A stretch of DNA of 35,154 nt. It comes from Nemertoderma westbladi. Its lineage: Eukaryota; Xenacoelomorpha; Nemertodermatida; Nemertodermatidae. Below, piece after piece: positions 1 to 10,554 of the stretch. The notes beneath the pieces were generated by a model. The model made no database searches, was not told where the DNA came from, and was given only the letters and a program-made list of their open reading frames with translations. The stretch is from the NCBI GenBank assembly GCA_032718475.1, contig JAUCBJ010003457.1, positions 1-35,154 on the forward strand, written 5' to 3'. The first letter of the stretch is position 1. Each line of letters opens with the position of its first letter. A program made the translations under genes and the position numbers.

Positions 1-282
1 AAATAAAAAAATTGAAAATTTTGACTTGAAAATTTACTTTTTACTTTTTTTTTAATTTTACTTTAATTTTCATTGGCCCATCAATGTTTTACCATGTCAA
101 TAATCAACAATTCAATATACTGTACGTACTACAGCTGTATGTATTGACTTGAATTATACAGTATAGCTGTATAGTGGTGTGTTGTTATTTTGTCTTATAA
201 GAAACACACAAAGTCGATCTGTAAATTTATGATTAGAAAGCGATTTTAACAAAACAAATATTTAAATGAAACGCGAGCGAAG
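1..282. other. AT-rich intergenic DNA, nothing recognised
   Basis: AT-rich sequence with poly-T and poly-A runs and no open frame of note. I see no gene, RNA or structured repeat in it. It leads directly into a dispersed repeat at about 283. Confidence 0.4.
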
Positions 283-392
283 CAAGCGAAATTTTTTTAT
301 GGCAAATTCTTGGTCTCACTTCTGCACTTTGCACGAACTTTAAAAGCTTTGAGAGCACTAGCTTTGAGAGCCTTGTCGCTCAGCGCCAGGGA
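283..392 (+). repeat. Left half of a dispersed repeat, also present at 14.29-14.58 kb
   Basis: This stretch (TGGCAAATTCTTGGTCTCAC..., then CTTTGAGAGC and GCGCCAGG) matches 14293-14365 and 14499-14525 closely. The right half of the same repeat (CGCGCCAGATATATTCACC...) resumes at 1771-1815. The inverted-repeat element at 407-1761 therefore appears to have inserted into this older repeat, with the 14.3-14.6 kb copy showing an approximate empty site. The function is unknown. Confidence 0.6.
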
Positions 393-406
393 ACTCATAT
401 CGCGCC

Positions 407-1761
407 GGGTCCTACTAAATACTACATCATATCGCGCCGGGTCCTACTAAATACTACAAAAAGCACAAAACAAGCACAAAAAAACACAAAAATGTCAAGA
501 AAAGCCCAAAAAAGCACAAAAAAGGTAAAAAAAAGCACAAAAAAGTAAAAAAAAGCACAAAAAAGCAAACTGATAGCTGTTTATTGGGCTTGTAATAGAA
601 CAGATGATAGAAGCAATATCATGTAGTGCAGTTTGTTTAGTGTCTAGTCACTAGGCTACTGGAAGGATAATCACATGTCCAGTATGCTTTCATGTCATAT
701 AGCTGCCAGTGAGTGAGTACCAGCACGAGCACTTACAGGTACAGCCCTACCACGAGCACCCTAGTGCAATATCAGGCTAATGTCAGAATGTAAAGATGGT
801 TCAATTCAAATATCAGGATAAAACTTATAATACTGTAATAGACTTTGTTATTGTCACATTATGTCAACTTATCAGCGTTCTGGTTAATTACTTGTAACGA
901 TGTAGCGATGTGGGAGATGTAGCGACGCAGCATAGGCGCTTGTAAACTGGATATGTCAGTGTTGACCGAAATCGCGATTATTCTGTTATTGGAATGCCTT
1001 TATTCACCGATAAATCGACATACTGTACAATTATCACATCACGGTCTGCCCGAACCTCTCGAGTGGGCGATCGATAACGTCTGAGGACAAGTATGATGAT
1101 ATTAGTCATAGTCATACTTGCAAGAATCTCGCTTAGGTCGGAACTGCCTTGGTTACGATATCTGCGTCTGTTGGAAACACAGTTCCTGCCTGGGTTTAAC
1201 CACTGCTGTTGTAACACTACTGTATACTTTGAAATTTCTATAACTGCCAGATTGTTTGCAATGTTGTTTAGGAGTTCATGCGTACTTATCTTATATGTCA
1301 ATATTCTATTTTATTTTACCTTAATTAACGACCCCCATGAGTGCCTTAGATCCTGGGTGTTCTTTCCCACGATCGTAATTTACTGTAGTTTTATTAAGCT
1401 ATTAATCTATACTGTATGTGTTTTATTATGTTTTTTTTATAGTGATTTTAATTACAAATACACTTTGCAGTATTGTGGCCTTTACATACTGTAGGTCAGA
1501 ACGTTGCAAATTAATCAATCATAGGCGTATGGGTTACCTTCGGTATGTGGGGGGTGTCTGTAACAATATCTCTCATATTTTCGCCCCCCCCCCCCCCCCC
1601 CATGTCTCTTGATGTGAGAATGTTTTTTTGTGCTTTTTTTTTACTTTTTTGTGCTTTTTTTTACTTTTTTGTGCTTTTTTGTGCTTTTTTTGTGCTTTTT
1701 TGTGCTTTTCTTGACTTTTTTGTGTCTTGTTTTGTGCTTTTTGTAGTATTTAGTAGGACCC
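407..1761. mobile_element. Non-autonomous inverted-repeat element with A/T-strand-biased arms
   Basis: The ends are inverted copies: GGGTCCTACTAAATACTAC at 407-425 and again at 439-457, with its complement at 1743-1761. Inside the ends the left arm (to about 570) is a run of AGCACAAAAAAGT-like units and the right arm (about 1618-1742) is its reverse complement. A 32-bp stretch holding the left end is duplicated in tandem. TCGCGCC flanks the element on the left and recurs 8 bp beyond the right end at 1770-1776, so a target duplication of about 7 bp is possible, but the boundary is not clean. The ~1 kb interior holds no coding sequence I recognise. The superfamily is undetermined. Confidence 0.6.
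1582..1600. repeat. Homopolymer C run (~18 C)
   Basis: About 18 consecutive C residues lie just inside the right arm of the 407-1761 element. The exact length is unreliable in any assembly. Confidence 0.8.
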
Positions 1762-1835
1762 CTAATACTTCGCGCCAGATATATTCACCTAACTGGTGTA
1801 TGTATTGCAGTCTGGCTAAACCCGAAATAAACTAA

Positions 1836-1978
1836 TAACTTAACCCGAACGGCTGAACGGAACTAAAACTAATTAATAACTAAACTAAAACGAACTTAAA
1901 ACTAATACCGAACTAAACTAATAAATAACTAAACCAGAACGCAACTAAAACTAATTAATAACTAAACTAAAACATACA
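1836..1978 (+). repeat. Degenerate AACTAAAACTAA repeat, ~74 bp period
   Basis: A block AACTAAAACTAATTAATAAC followed by TAAACTAAAAC occurs at about 1860 and again at about 1934, with related shorter AACTAA units between. It is non-coding simple or satellite-like DNA. The rest of 1979-2106 shows nothing recognisable. Confidence 0.6.
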
Positions 1979-2106
1979 TACAAGGATGGAACTTCTGGGC
2001 TCTCAGACAGTCAGACCAGTCTGCCGCTGCCGGAAGGTAGTCACTATATCAGACTATGATATGTACAGCATGACATATGTATACTAGTCAAGTCATGCTA
2101 CAGTAC

Positions 2107-3501
2107 CGCTTTCAAATAACGTCGTATTGGTTCCTAATAGGATCCTATTAGGATCCAAGTCACTGATTCACTACTATTGGAGTTAGGATTTAATTGGAAA
2201 TGAAATTTAGCCCAAATTCCAGACTTGGAGGCACTTAGGATTTCACTTGGATTTCAGTAGGAATTTACTTGGAAATCGGCGCTTACTTTGATGTCTGGGA
2301 GGTTGACTGACTCAGACTATGCTTGTGCTGGTCCACTTCTTCTCTATCCTGTCAATCATTAAGTTGTATAGAATGGACTAGACTCAGCCTAAAGTTTGCG
2401 TAGTGTTAGTGTTCAGTTCATTACATTGAGGTATGGTTGTCGATGGAAGATTACACTGCTACTGTACCTTGTATTGCCAGCCTCTGACGTAAATAATATT
2501 TAAAATATAAACTCTAATAGATGAAATCCACACACACTCCGCACATAGTTAACGTCCGTGGGCTGCTGGTGGGCTCTGGAATAATTTAAAATCGTATTGA
2601 ACTTACAAATAAATGTAGGATCACACACTGTATTTATTACTATTGAACATATTTAGAGTAATAAAGAGTTTGTGTTTGTGTAATGTTTGTGTAATTATTA
2701 ATAGAATAAATATTAGTTTATTTTCATTTATTAGTTTAATTAATAATTAGACAGGGGCTAAAACTGGGCGACTAAATAAATGTATGTAATATTGAATGCT
2801 ATATTTGCTACACCCACAAAGCACATTACACTCTCCAAGCAGATTCCGCAACATGTCACAATCCGTATCGCTACCACTACGAAAAATAAATGACATAACA
2901 TCCTACAGGAATTAACAGACCCTTATGAGTTTAGTGGCGGTTTGTAACAAACTTATCCTCTTGGCATAATTGATATTAATATTAATTATAAATTATATTT
3001 ATTATACCATGGAAATGGTAAAATCGCCAGATCTAAAAAGTTCGCACAATAATTTAAATAAAATTATTAAAAGTTTGACGTCCGAATATAATCAGATTAC
3101 GCTTTAGCAGCCCACTACTTGTTGAGGCTCACTCAACGTGTTGGCGGGCCTATTTTACACAAGCGGCGTTACCTTTACCGTATGGTAGTTAATTTGTCCA
3201 GATGTTGAGTTACAGCCAGTAGTGTGTGCTTTGCATATTTAACATTAGCCTATGGGGAGTATCGTTGTTGTAAGATAGGTCAGGGGAAGGGAAATACAAC
3301 TCAACCACTAGACAAAGCGGCTCTCTTTACTTTCAGCTATCCCAGGAGGTTGATTGACAGACACTTCTAAGCTTTGATATTTAGCCGCTCTAGGTAGACT
3401 TGCATTAGGCAAATTCCAAGTGATTTCATAAAGGTTATTTATTTCCTATTAGGTTCCTATTAGGATCCTATTAGGATCCAATAGGACGTTATTTGAAAGC
3501 G
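2107..3501. mobile_element. Non-autonomous TIR element with TCCTAATAGGA arms
   Basis: Terminal inverted repeats begin CGCTTTCAAATAACGTC at 2107 and end with the complement at 3501. Both arms continue inward through repeated palindromic TCCTAATAGGATCC units (2130-2160 and 3448-3480). I could not assign a target duplication with confidence. The interior has no transposase, no long open frame and no recognisable gene. It is probably a MITE-like derivative of an unknown superfamily. Confidence 0.6.
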
Positions 3502-3840
3502 TTACTGTAGTACAGTCAAGTCAGACAGTAGTACATGTATTAGGCCTACCTGCCTACTGCTGTACTGTAGTACACCAGCTGACCAGTGGGCCAGTCTGTT
3601 TCTACTGTGTAGTACTGTAGTATAGCCTAGGCCAGTAGGCCTACTGCTAATGCTGTAACAGTTACATAACTGCATAACTAGCCATTATTAAAAAATCGAA
3701 ACCGGCAATGATTTAAAAAAAAACCGGGCCGGTACCGGTTCGGCCAAAACCGGCACCTACCGGTACCTGTGCACCGGTCGATTCCTAATCAGCTAATCTC
3801 AATAACTCTGTAACTATTCGTTTTGATGGTGTCTACCCCA
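3502..3840. other. Non-coding stretch with a CCGGTACCGG-rich patch
   Basis: At 3699-3780 there is a cluster of ACCGGTACCGG and CCGGC motifs, unusual in this AT-rich DNA. It resembles the GC-rich subterminal repeats of hAT-type MITEs such as the one at 8567-9280, but no matching second end was found. The rest holds CTGTAGTAC-type short repeats and no gene. Confidence 0.4.
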
Positions 3841-3860
3841 GTCCAGCAGTCCCCAGTCAG

Positions 3861-5838
3861 CCAGGTTGGAATTCATGCTGCAAAACTCGGACGCGTACCT
3901 GCGCGAATGACCGCAAACCAGATGCGCGTTGCGCGTTTGGGTGAGACAGGTGCGCGTTCGGGTGTGAGACAGGTGCGCGTTGCGCCTCAGCGCGCAGCTC
4001 TGCCTCTGATGCGCACCACAAATTAATTGAAATCACGAAAATACACAAAAAAAATTCACTCGCTGCGCTCGCATTAGTTTCTCATTTCCAATTCTTCAAA
4101 CAGTCAAATCACTTCACCATAATACTGTAATACCGGCAACCGGAGCTGAATTCAGGAATTAGTCTATTTATTTTAACTACAGTACTCTATTGTTGTATTG
4201 TTATTAGGTCTATGCTATGCCGATGTTACATTAGTAAACAGGTAAAGTCAGAAAGTAACAATGTATTATAAGTATGACTTAATTATAAGCCAACTGTATG
4301 TTTAGGGTTTGACTAAATACGCCACCGACAACCACCGACACGTTTCGCATACCACCGACAACCACCGACAACAAAAGACACAAAACCGACACAAACCGAC
4401 AGGTAAAATCACAAACCGACAACTTCGGCAATGTTAGTAAACTATTTCAGCAGTTCAGTACATGATTATACAATTTTTATTTCCAGTCCAAATATGACTA
4501 CTAATACTACAAATATGTATAACTACGGGTGGTGGGGGGGTCGGTGCCTACATACATACTGTAGTTCCCTAAGTTACTGCAGTAGTTTTATGTTGTCATT
4601 TTATTTATCTCACCTAGCCTACAGTACATTACCTCTAGATATTATATAAAGCATGTTGGTAAAGGGAACAGGTTTACATAAGCTTTCAAAGCGCCTTTGA
4701 ACGATACTAACTACTGAACTAAATAACACCATGTTCGATTATTTGCCGAATTGTGATTGGCCAAATTACAGTATGTACTCTAATTGAGAATGCTTTGCAC
4801 GCATATCGCTTGCGTCACGTCACGAATGGACCACGAATAATTTTAAGCGTGGCGCGGCTATGCATGATGTGCCACGAACGAATGAACCACGAATTATTTT
4901 TTGCGTGGAGTGGAAGCATTCGTATCACATGTGCCACGAATGATGAGCCACGAATATATTGACAAGTGAAATCTCACATGCGATACGAATACTATACGCA
5001 TTCGTTACCTAAATTATTCGGACTGACGAACCACTGACGAACAGACGAAGGCTTCACGAATCTTAAATAACATTCCACGCACTTTTCAGCCTTTTACGAA
5101 TGTTGCATGTGCTGATGTGGCACTAATGCGTTACGCATGGGGATTTTTTACTGGGTATAATTTGTTATAAATATTTGGACTGGAAATAAAAATTGTATAA
5201 TCATGTACTGAAATAGTTTACTAACATTGCCGAAGTTGTCAGTATACTGTCGGTTTGTGATTTTACCTGTCGGTTTGTGTCGGTTTGTGTCTTTTGTTGT
5301 CGGTGGTAGTCGGTGGTATGCGAAAGGTGTCGGTGGTTGTCGGTGGCGTATTTAGTCAAACCCGTATGTTTAAGCCTAATTGTTAGGTAGGCCTATACAA
5401 AGTATTATTGGCAGACCGGTACCTATTTCAATATTCGTTTTTTTGAAATTACCGGTACATGTTTTGTTTGTAATCTAAAATAATATTTTCTGTTATAAAA
5501 GCAGTGAGCCCGATGGGCCACCATAGTAGTGGATTAAAAAAATATTTTTTAATATTAACAATTTTGATGTTGCAAAAATTACATTTATTATGTAAGCCTA
5601 GATTCAACGTACAGACAGACAGACGTAAAGATAAGCTTAAAACGCTCAAACTTGTAAAATAGGAATGTAAAATTGTTCTTATGAACTGTGCGATTTTTTG
5701 AGATATGCATGACATGAGCTGCGCGATTTTGTTTGGATTATGACATATGATGAGGTGCGCGACGAGCCAATTTCAGGTGCGCGGTGATTTCAAAACAACA
5801 AAGCGTACCTGCGCGCTCATGCATGAATTCCAACCTGG
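3861..5838. mobile_element. TIR element with perfect 8-bp target duplication CCAGTCAG
   Basis: The element starts CCAGGTTGGAATTCATGC at 3861 and ends with its complement at 5838. Perfect 8-bp direct repeats CCAGTCAG flank it (3853-3860 and 5839-5846). Subterminal regions are rich in TGCGCG and GCGCAC motifs on both sides (3890-4010 and 5755-5815). An 8-bp duplication fits the hAT superfamily, but no transposase is present. The element contains the younger insertion at 4305-5363; without it the element is about 0.91 kb. It landed in a copy of the dispersed repeat that continues at 5847. Confidence 0.8.
4305..5363. mobile_element. Fold-back element with perfect 9-bp target duplication, MULE-like
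   Basis: The arms are about 190-200 bp (4305-4497 and 5170-5363), starting GGGTTTGACTAAATACGCC and rich in ACCGACA units. The flanking 9-bp direct repeat GTATGTTTA (4296-4304 and 5364-5372) is perfect. The 9-bp duplication and long arms suggest a Mutator-like origin. The interior has repeated CCACGAA and ACGAATTATTTT motifs (4820-4960) and no transposase. It is nested in the 3861-5838 element and so is younger. Confidence 0.85.
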
Positions 5839-5846
5839 CCAGTCAG

Positions 5847-6070
5847 GAACACTGGTCACAATATGTCCAATTTACAGCCAGAATGTGTCCACGGAAAACG
5901 CTCTCAGAGTGAAATTTCTCCATAGAAAACAATGCTAAATTTCATTTGAAAACCGGCAGTGAAATTTTAACATTGGCATTCTAAAAATTATGCCATTAGA
6001 ATCGCCATAAAATTCTGTATAAATTAATTTGAGAATTAGAATCTCATCGTTGGGATAACTATCATACAGT
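5847..6070 (+). repeat. Dispersed repeat family copy (forward)
   Basis: This matches the reverse complement of 13548-13783 over more than 200 bp, including GAACACTGGTCACAAT, the AAACGCTCTCAGAGTGAAAT block, and GAATCTCATCGTTGGGA at the far end. It is non-coding. Related GGACA...TGTCC motifs also appear in the arms of the palindrome at 12821-13523, so these belong to one repeat group. Confidence 0.75.
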
Positions 6071-6105
6071 CATAATATTAACACTAATTTGCATATTAGG
6101 TTTAT

Positions 6106-6121
6106 GACTACAATTGTAGTC
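6106..6121. repeat. 16-bp perfect palindrome GACTACAATTGTAGTC
   Basis: A perfect palindrome, also found at 12739-12754. A near variant with GACTACAAATGTAGTC lies in each tandem unit (about 6293, 9483 and 10106). Confidence 0.7.
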
Positions 6122-6588
6122 ACCGTACCTTTCCGGTGAAAATGTTGATAGGTGAAGGTTGTCCAAAATACTTGATACGCGATCTAGCTGTTCAATATAT
6201 ATCAAACTTTCATTTAATCCATTCCTTACATAATATTTAAATACGAAGCGCTGAAAAAACGTGGTTTTACCTCTATTGCATAGGCCTACTTAGACTACAA
6301 ATGTAGTCATGAATATTCCTTATGAATCTAGTGAAATTTTCCTCTAAATCTGTTCACTGAGTAGATTTCATGTACTCTAGGCTAGCTGGCTGGCTGGCTG
6401 GGGCAAAAGGCTAGAGACAACACAAATTAATGATATAAAGAGTGCGTTTTACACTAACGGACTAAACGTTACCATATATGGCTGTATGGTGGGATAGCTG
6501 ATAGCTACCCGGCTATGGGCACACATCTCCAACCAGACACTATATAACATTGGAGGTGTCTAATTGGTTCCCCCAAGCTTGACACTAG

Positions 6589-8414
6589 CAGTCGGTGAGA
6601 AGTCAAAAATTGGACTTCAAGTCCAATTTTAGACTTCAAGTCCAATTTTGGACTCCAAAGTCCAATATTGGACTTTAGTACAACTCTAAGTGTACCCATG
6701 CTGCCATACTGTATATCGGTATTTCAATCAAAACTGCATCCCGTATCATATTACATAATTACAATGCAACATCATTTTAATGATCAAATTAATTATTATA
6801 AGTATTATAAGCAGGGATCGCACACGTACAGTCAGACATCAGTAGTTACTTTTTGCGGTAGTGGTATGGCTTTGCGGTAGCCTTACTGCCTTAGTGGTAT
6901 ATACCGCAGTAGCGGTAGTCAGGTAGTTGAGTTATAGCTGTATAGTTCAGTAGTTCATACCTACATTTTCGTATGGCAAAAATAAGACTACTGTAAACTG
7001 TAAGCTATTATATTATTGAGTTAATGTTTATTGGCTAAGTGTCAAGTACAATGCACACATCTCCAACCAGACACTATATAACATTGGTGTTGGAGGTGTC
7101 TCATTAGTTCCACCAAGCTTGACACTAGAACAAAGCCGCCTCCGATTTGCAGGACATTGCTTTCGCCATGAGGACCAGCCAGTGCACCTCATGGAGTAAA
7201 TAAGCATGGTGGACAGCCCATGACTTTCTTGAGACGCATCTTTCAGTCTTTCTTACTGTCTCAAAGGACACTGGCCTTGAAGATGCGGATGATCTAGCAA
7301 ATGTCATGGGTGATAAGGCTGTAAGAGTGTAAGGGAGTTGTGGAGGCGCACTTCTGTCAATAAGCCGGCACAGCATTCTTAATAGGGCCTATATATATAA
7401 AATGCAGCTGCAATGCAGCATGCCGATTTCTGGATTCTAGTTAGTAGTATGTGGTGATAGGGCTCCCTCAATTGGCTGATTGGTAAAGTCAAAAGTGGCC
7501 GTTTATTGTTTTAGTTAGAAAAGCCTGCCTCTGTCTGTCTGTAACCTGTTCCTTTCCCTCAATTGGTTTATGACGTGTGTTACTTCTGTAGGCTACTTAT
7601 TATGTGGAGACCCCAACACGTTAATCAGTTAATCCCGTTTCATTATCCAGCCGATTTAAAATACCCTCCCTGTTGTATGGAAAAATTAGAAGAGATGGTG
7701 GTAGCATCAACTTGTAGTATTTCTTTCTGATAGGGCTCCCATTGCCCATAAGCTTAGACGAAATCGTAGCGTGTACTGTAGTAAGCCCTAGCAGCAGCTG
7801 CAGTTGGCAAACCTGGCATTGCTACCAGTTTCCACCAAATATAATTTGTAATTAAATATTTCTTGGAGCATAATCTAATCTAGTCCTAAAGACTCTAAAG
7901 TTCTGGGTACATAAGGCTGTATGGTTAGACATAACATGAATGTAAACTAAACAATATACTAAAAGTAAAGTACAAAGTACCTAGAATGCTAGAATGTACC
8001 ATTATATTCTAAGTACAGTTACACTGAAGATACATACAGAGAGCTGCAAAGGTAACTTTCCATAACTTAATAGCTGTCTCTCATCTGATATGCTTCATGT
8101 ACATTTAAGTTAGATTCTCAATGTCGCGTCCAAAATTGGACGTAAAGTCCAATATTGGACTTTTGTAAAAATTCAAAGCCTTATAAAAAAAGTTCCCCCT
8201 GGTGAATTTCAGGTCCCCCTGTTCAAAACTCTTATTTTTTGATATATTTTCGATTAAAAGAAAAAAATCCCGCCCGATCCAATTACCGAAGGCCCTGGAT
8301 CAATTGGCTGATTTGAAGTCCAATATTGGACTCACAGAAGTCCAATTTTGGACTTGAAATGGAGTCGAAGTCCAATTCTGGACTCAAGTCCAATTTTTGA
8401 CTTCTCACCGACTG
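6589..8414. mobile_element. TIR element (5-bp duplication ACTAG) with GGACT palindrome clusters
   Basis: The ends are CAGTCGGTGAGAAGTC at 6589 and its complement ending at 8414. ACTAG flanks both sides (6584-6588 and 8415-8419), and the uninterrupted sequence in unit 2 (GACACTAGAACAAAATC, about 9755) supports the insertion point. Both ends carry clusters of AGTCCAATATTGGACT-type palindromes (6600-6670, 8125-8165, 8310-8400). The interior has a second copy of the same LINE 3' segment at 7050-7440. No transposase is visible. The superfamily is uncertain. Confidence 0.7.
7050..7440 (+). pseudogene. LINE C-terminal fragment inside the 6589-8414 element
   Basis: This is a diverged copy of the LINE 3' coding segment at 9690-10042. 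It has the same CACACATCTCCAACCAGACAC entry, GACATTGCTTTCGCCATGAGG, and the GCAGCATGCCGAT tail. It carries insertions and deletions relative to the better copy (for example extra sequence at 7240-7265 and a missing segment near 7185), so the reading frame is broken. It lies within a DNA element, which suggests capture of the sequence or insertion between two older copies. Confidence 0.65.
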
Positions 8415-8566
8415 ACTAGAGCAAAATCGCCTCCGCTTTGCAGGACATTGCTTTCGCCGTGAGGACCAGCCAGTGCATAATCTTGTACTTTGGCAGCCTC
8501 ATGGAGTGAATAAGCATGGTGGACACTGGACAGCCCATGACTTTCTTGAGACGCATCTTAAAGGAC

Positions 8567-9280
8567 TAGGGCTCGATCGGAGCTCCGGCTCCGGCTCCGG
8601 CCATTTTGGCACATCCGGCTCCTGCTCCGGCTCCGGTAAAAATATTGCCGGAGTTAATTTTTTAATAAAGTATTATATTTCGTGAATATTCTAATCTGAA
8701 CAATTATTTAGACTATAAGTACTGTAGTCTGTAGTACAGCTTCAATATCAAGCATAATACTGCCAGACTGCAGTATTTACTTAAAGACAATGACTGACTG
8801 ACTACTGTAGTACTGGTACCAGGGTACTGGCCAGCTGGCTGACTAGCAGACTAATGCCTGAATGCTATGATTGTACTGCACTGTACTGCAGTACTGGTAC
8901 ACGTACGGTAGGCTACCTACATACAGTACACACCTCTACCACAGTTAGACAGTTAGTGAGTTACCGGGTAGGTACCGTACTGTTGTAGGTAATTTTTAGC
9001 CGTCAGCGTCAGGCCGTCTGTCCGTGATAAATTAATTACTTAAATTTTAAATTGAAAATTCGTAAATCTATAAATTATGAAATTAATTAGACCTACAGTA
9101 CAGCAGTATGATTGATTATGAGCGATTGGCGAACGATAACCATACTTTATTTTTTTTAAATAAATAATTAAATTTTTAAAATTTTTGAAAAACTCCGGCT
9201 CCTGCTCCGGCTCCGGCCAAATTGTCCAACTCCGGCTCCTGCTCCGGCTCCGGCCAAATCCCAACTCCGATCGAGCCCTA
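8567..9280. mobile_element. hAT-type MITE with GGCTCC subterminal repeats
   Basis: The terminal inverted repeat is TAGGGCTCGATCGGAG at 8567 with its complement ending at 9280. The 8-bp target duplication TAAAGGAC is perfect (8559-8566 and 9281-9288). The empty site is visible in unit 2 of the array (CTTAAAGGACACTGG near 9893). Both subterminal regions are (CCGGCTCCGG)n-like (8580-8637 and 9193-9260), strikingly GC-rich against an AT-rich core. No transposase is present, so it is non-autonomous. The 8-bp duplication and TAGGG-type ends are typical of hAT elements. Confidence 0.9.
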
Positions 9281-9664
9281 TAAAGGACACTGGCCTTGAA
9301 GATGCGGATGATCTAGCAAATGTCATGGGTGATAGGGAGTTGTGGCGGTGCAATTTTGTCGATAAGCCGGCACAGCATTCTTAAAAATGCAGCCGCAATG
9401 CAGCATGCCGATCCTAGTAGTAGTACACAATATTTAAATACGAAGCGCTGAAAAAACGTGGTTTTACCTCTATTGCATGCTTAGACTACAAATGTAGTCA
9501 TGAATATTCCTTATGAATCTAGTGAAATTTTCCTCTAAATCTGTTCACTGATTAGATTTCATGTACTCTAGGCTAGCTGGCTGGCTGGCTGGGGCAAAAG
9601 GCTAGAGACGAGTGCGTTTTACACTAAACTTTACCATATATGGTGGGATAGCTGATAGCTGGGC

Positions 9665-10072
9665 ATGGGCAGCTATCAGCTATGGGCACACATCTCCAAC
9701 CAGACACTAGGCCTATATAACATTGGAGGTGTCTCATTGGTTCCCCCAAGCTTGACACTAGAACAAAATCGCCTCCGCTTTGCAGGACATTGCTTTCGCC
9801 ATGAGGACCAGCCAGTGCATAATCTTGTACTTTGGCAGCCTCATGGAGTGAATAAGCATGGTGGACAGCCCATGACTTTCTTGAGACGCATCTTAAAGGA
9901 CACTGGCCTTGAAGATGTGGATGATCTAGCAAATGTCATGGGTGATAGGGAGTTGTGGCGGTGCAATTTTGTCGATAAGCCGGCACAGCATTCTTCTGTT
10001 CTTAAAAATGCAGCCGCAATGCAGCATGCCGATCCTAGTAGTAGTACACAATATTTAAATACGAAGCGCTGA
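9665..10072 (+). pseudogene. C-terminal fragment of a non-LTR retrotransposon polyprotein
   Basis: An open frame of 135 codons. Its middle reads RLRFAGHCFRHE, then NLVLWQPHG, DTGLEDVDDLANVMGDRELW. This is the well-known C-terminal end of a LINE reverse-transcriptase polyprotein (RRLRFAGHC...LVLWEP...DTG...M.DR..W) that is abundant in cnidarian and echinoderm genomes. The polymerase domain is absent, so it is a 3' fragment with no activity of its own. Other copies lie at 7050-7440 and, split by the hAT MITE, at 8415-8558 plus 9289-9415. The clade is not resolved from this piece. The frame's Met is not biologically meaningful. Confidence 0.75.
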
Positions 10073-10310
10073 AAAAACGTGGTTTTACCTCTATTGCATA
10101 CTTAGACTACAAATGTAGTCATGAATATTCCTTATGAATCTAGTGAAATTTTCCTCTAAATCTGTTCACTGATTAGATTTCATGTACTCTAGGCTAGCTG
10201 GCTGGCTGGCTGGGGCAAAAGGCTAGAGACAACACAAATTAATGATATAAAGAGTGCGTTTTACACTAAACTTTACCATATATGGTTGGATAGCTGATAG
10301 CTGGGCAGCT

Positions 10311-10554
10311 ATTTATTGCTGGTGTCTGAGCTGTGTTGAGTAGCCAATTGAATTACTCTACAGGAGCATAACTATATCGAGTCACACTAAGGTGATTTAT
10401 ATTTGGAAACAATTCCGTTATAAAACAGAGTATCAGGTACCGGTAATAGACGTACTCATATTCTGTATTATATATTTTTCTTTGTTTCCAACGATTTTAT
10501 TTTTGTGAATATTACATTTTATGATACAGTACTCGTTTAGTTTCGGATCCAAAT
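10311..10554. other. Spacer between LINE array and piggyBac, nothing recognised
   Basis: No terminal repeat with a TTAA duplication was found here for the piggyBac element, although its 5' end should lie in or near this stretch. No coding sequence was seen. Confidence 0.4.

Larger units (their letters stand above)
6232..10310 (+). repeat. Tandem array of a ~0.62 kb unit carrying a LINE 3' end
   Basis: The unit begins AATATTTAAATACGAAGCGC (about 6232, 9427 and 10047), runs through CTAGGCTAGCTGGCTGGCTG, and ends in the LINE C-terminal coding region and a GCAGCATGCCGAT tail. Unit 1 (6232-9420) is interrupted by insertions at 6589-8414 and 8567-9280; removing both plus their target duplications leaves about 0.64 kb, close to unit 2 (9427-10042). 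Unit 3 (10046-10310) stops before the LINE part. The geometry is direct tandem duplication followed by insertions into the first unit. Confidence 0.8.

Noticed and set aside
978-1835. Overlapping open frames of 60-130 codons in the first element
   Set aside because: They are low-complexity, run through the poly-C tract and the GTGCTTTTTT repeats, and match nothing. They are chance frames in simple sequence.
8473-8685. 70-codon frame starting MHNLVLWQPHG
   Set aside because: The start is LINE C-terminal sequence and the rest (GSGSGHFG...) is the GGCTCC repeat of the hAT MITE read through by chance.
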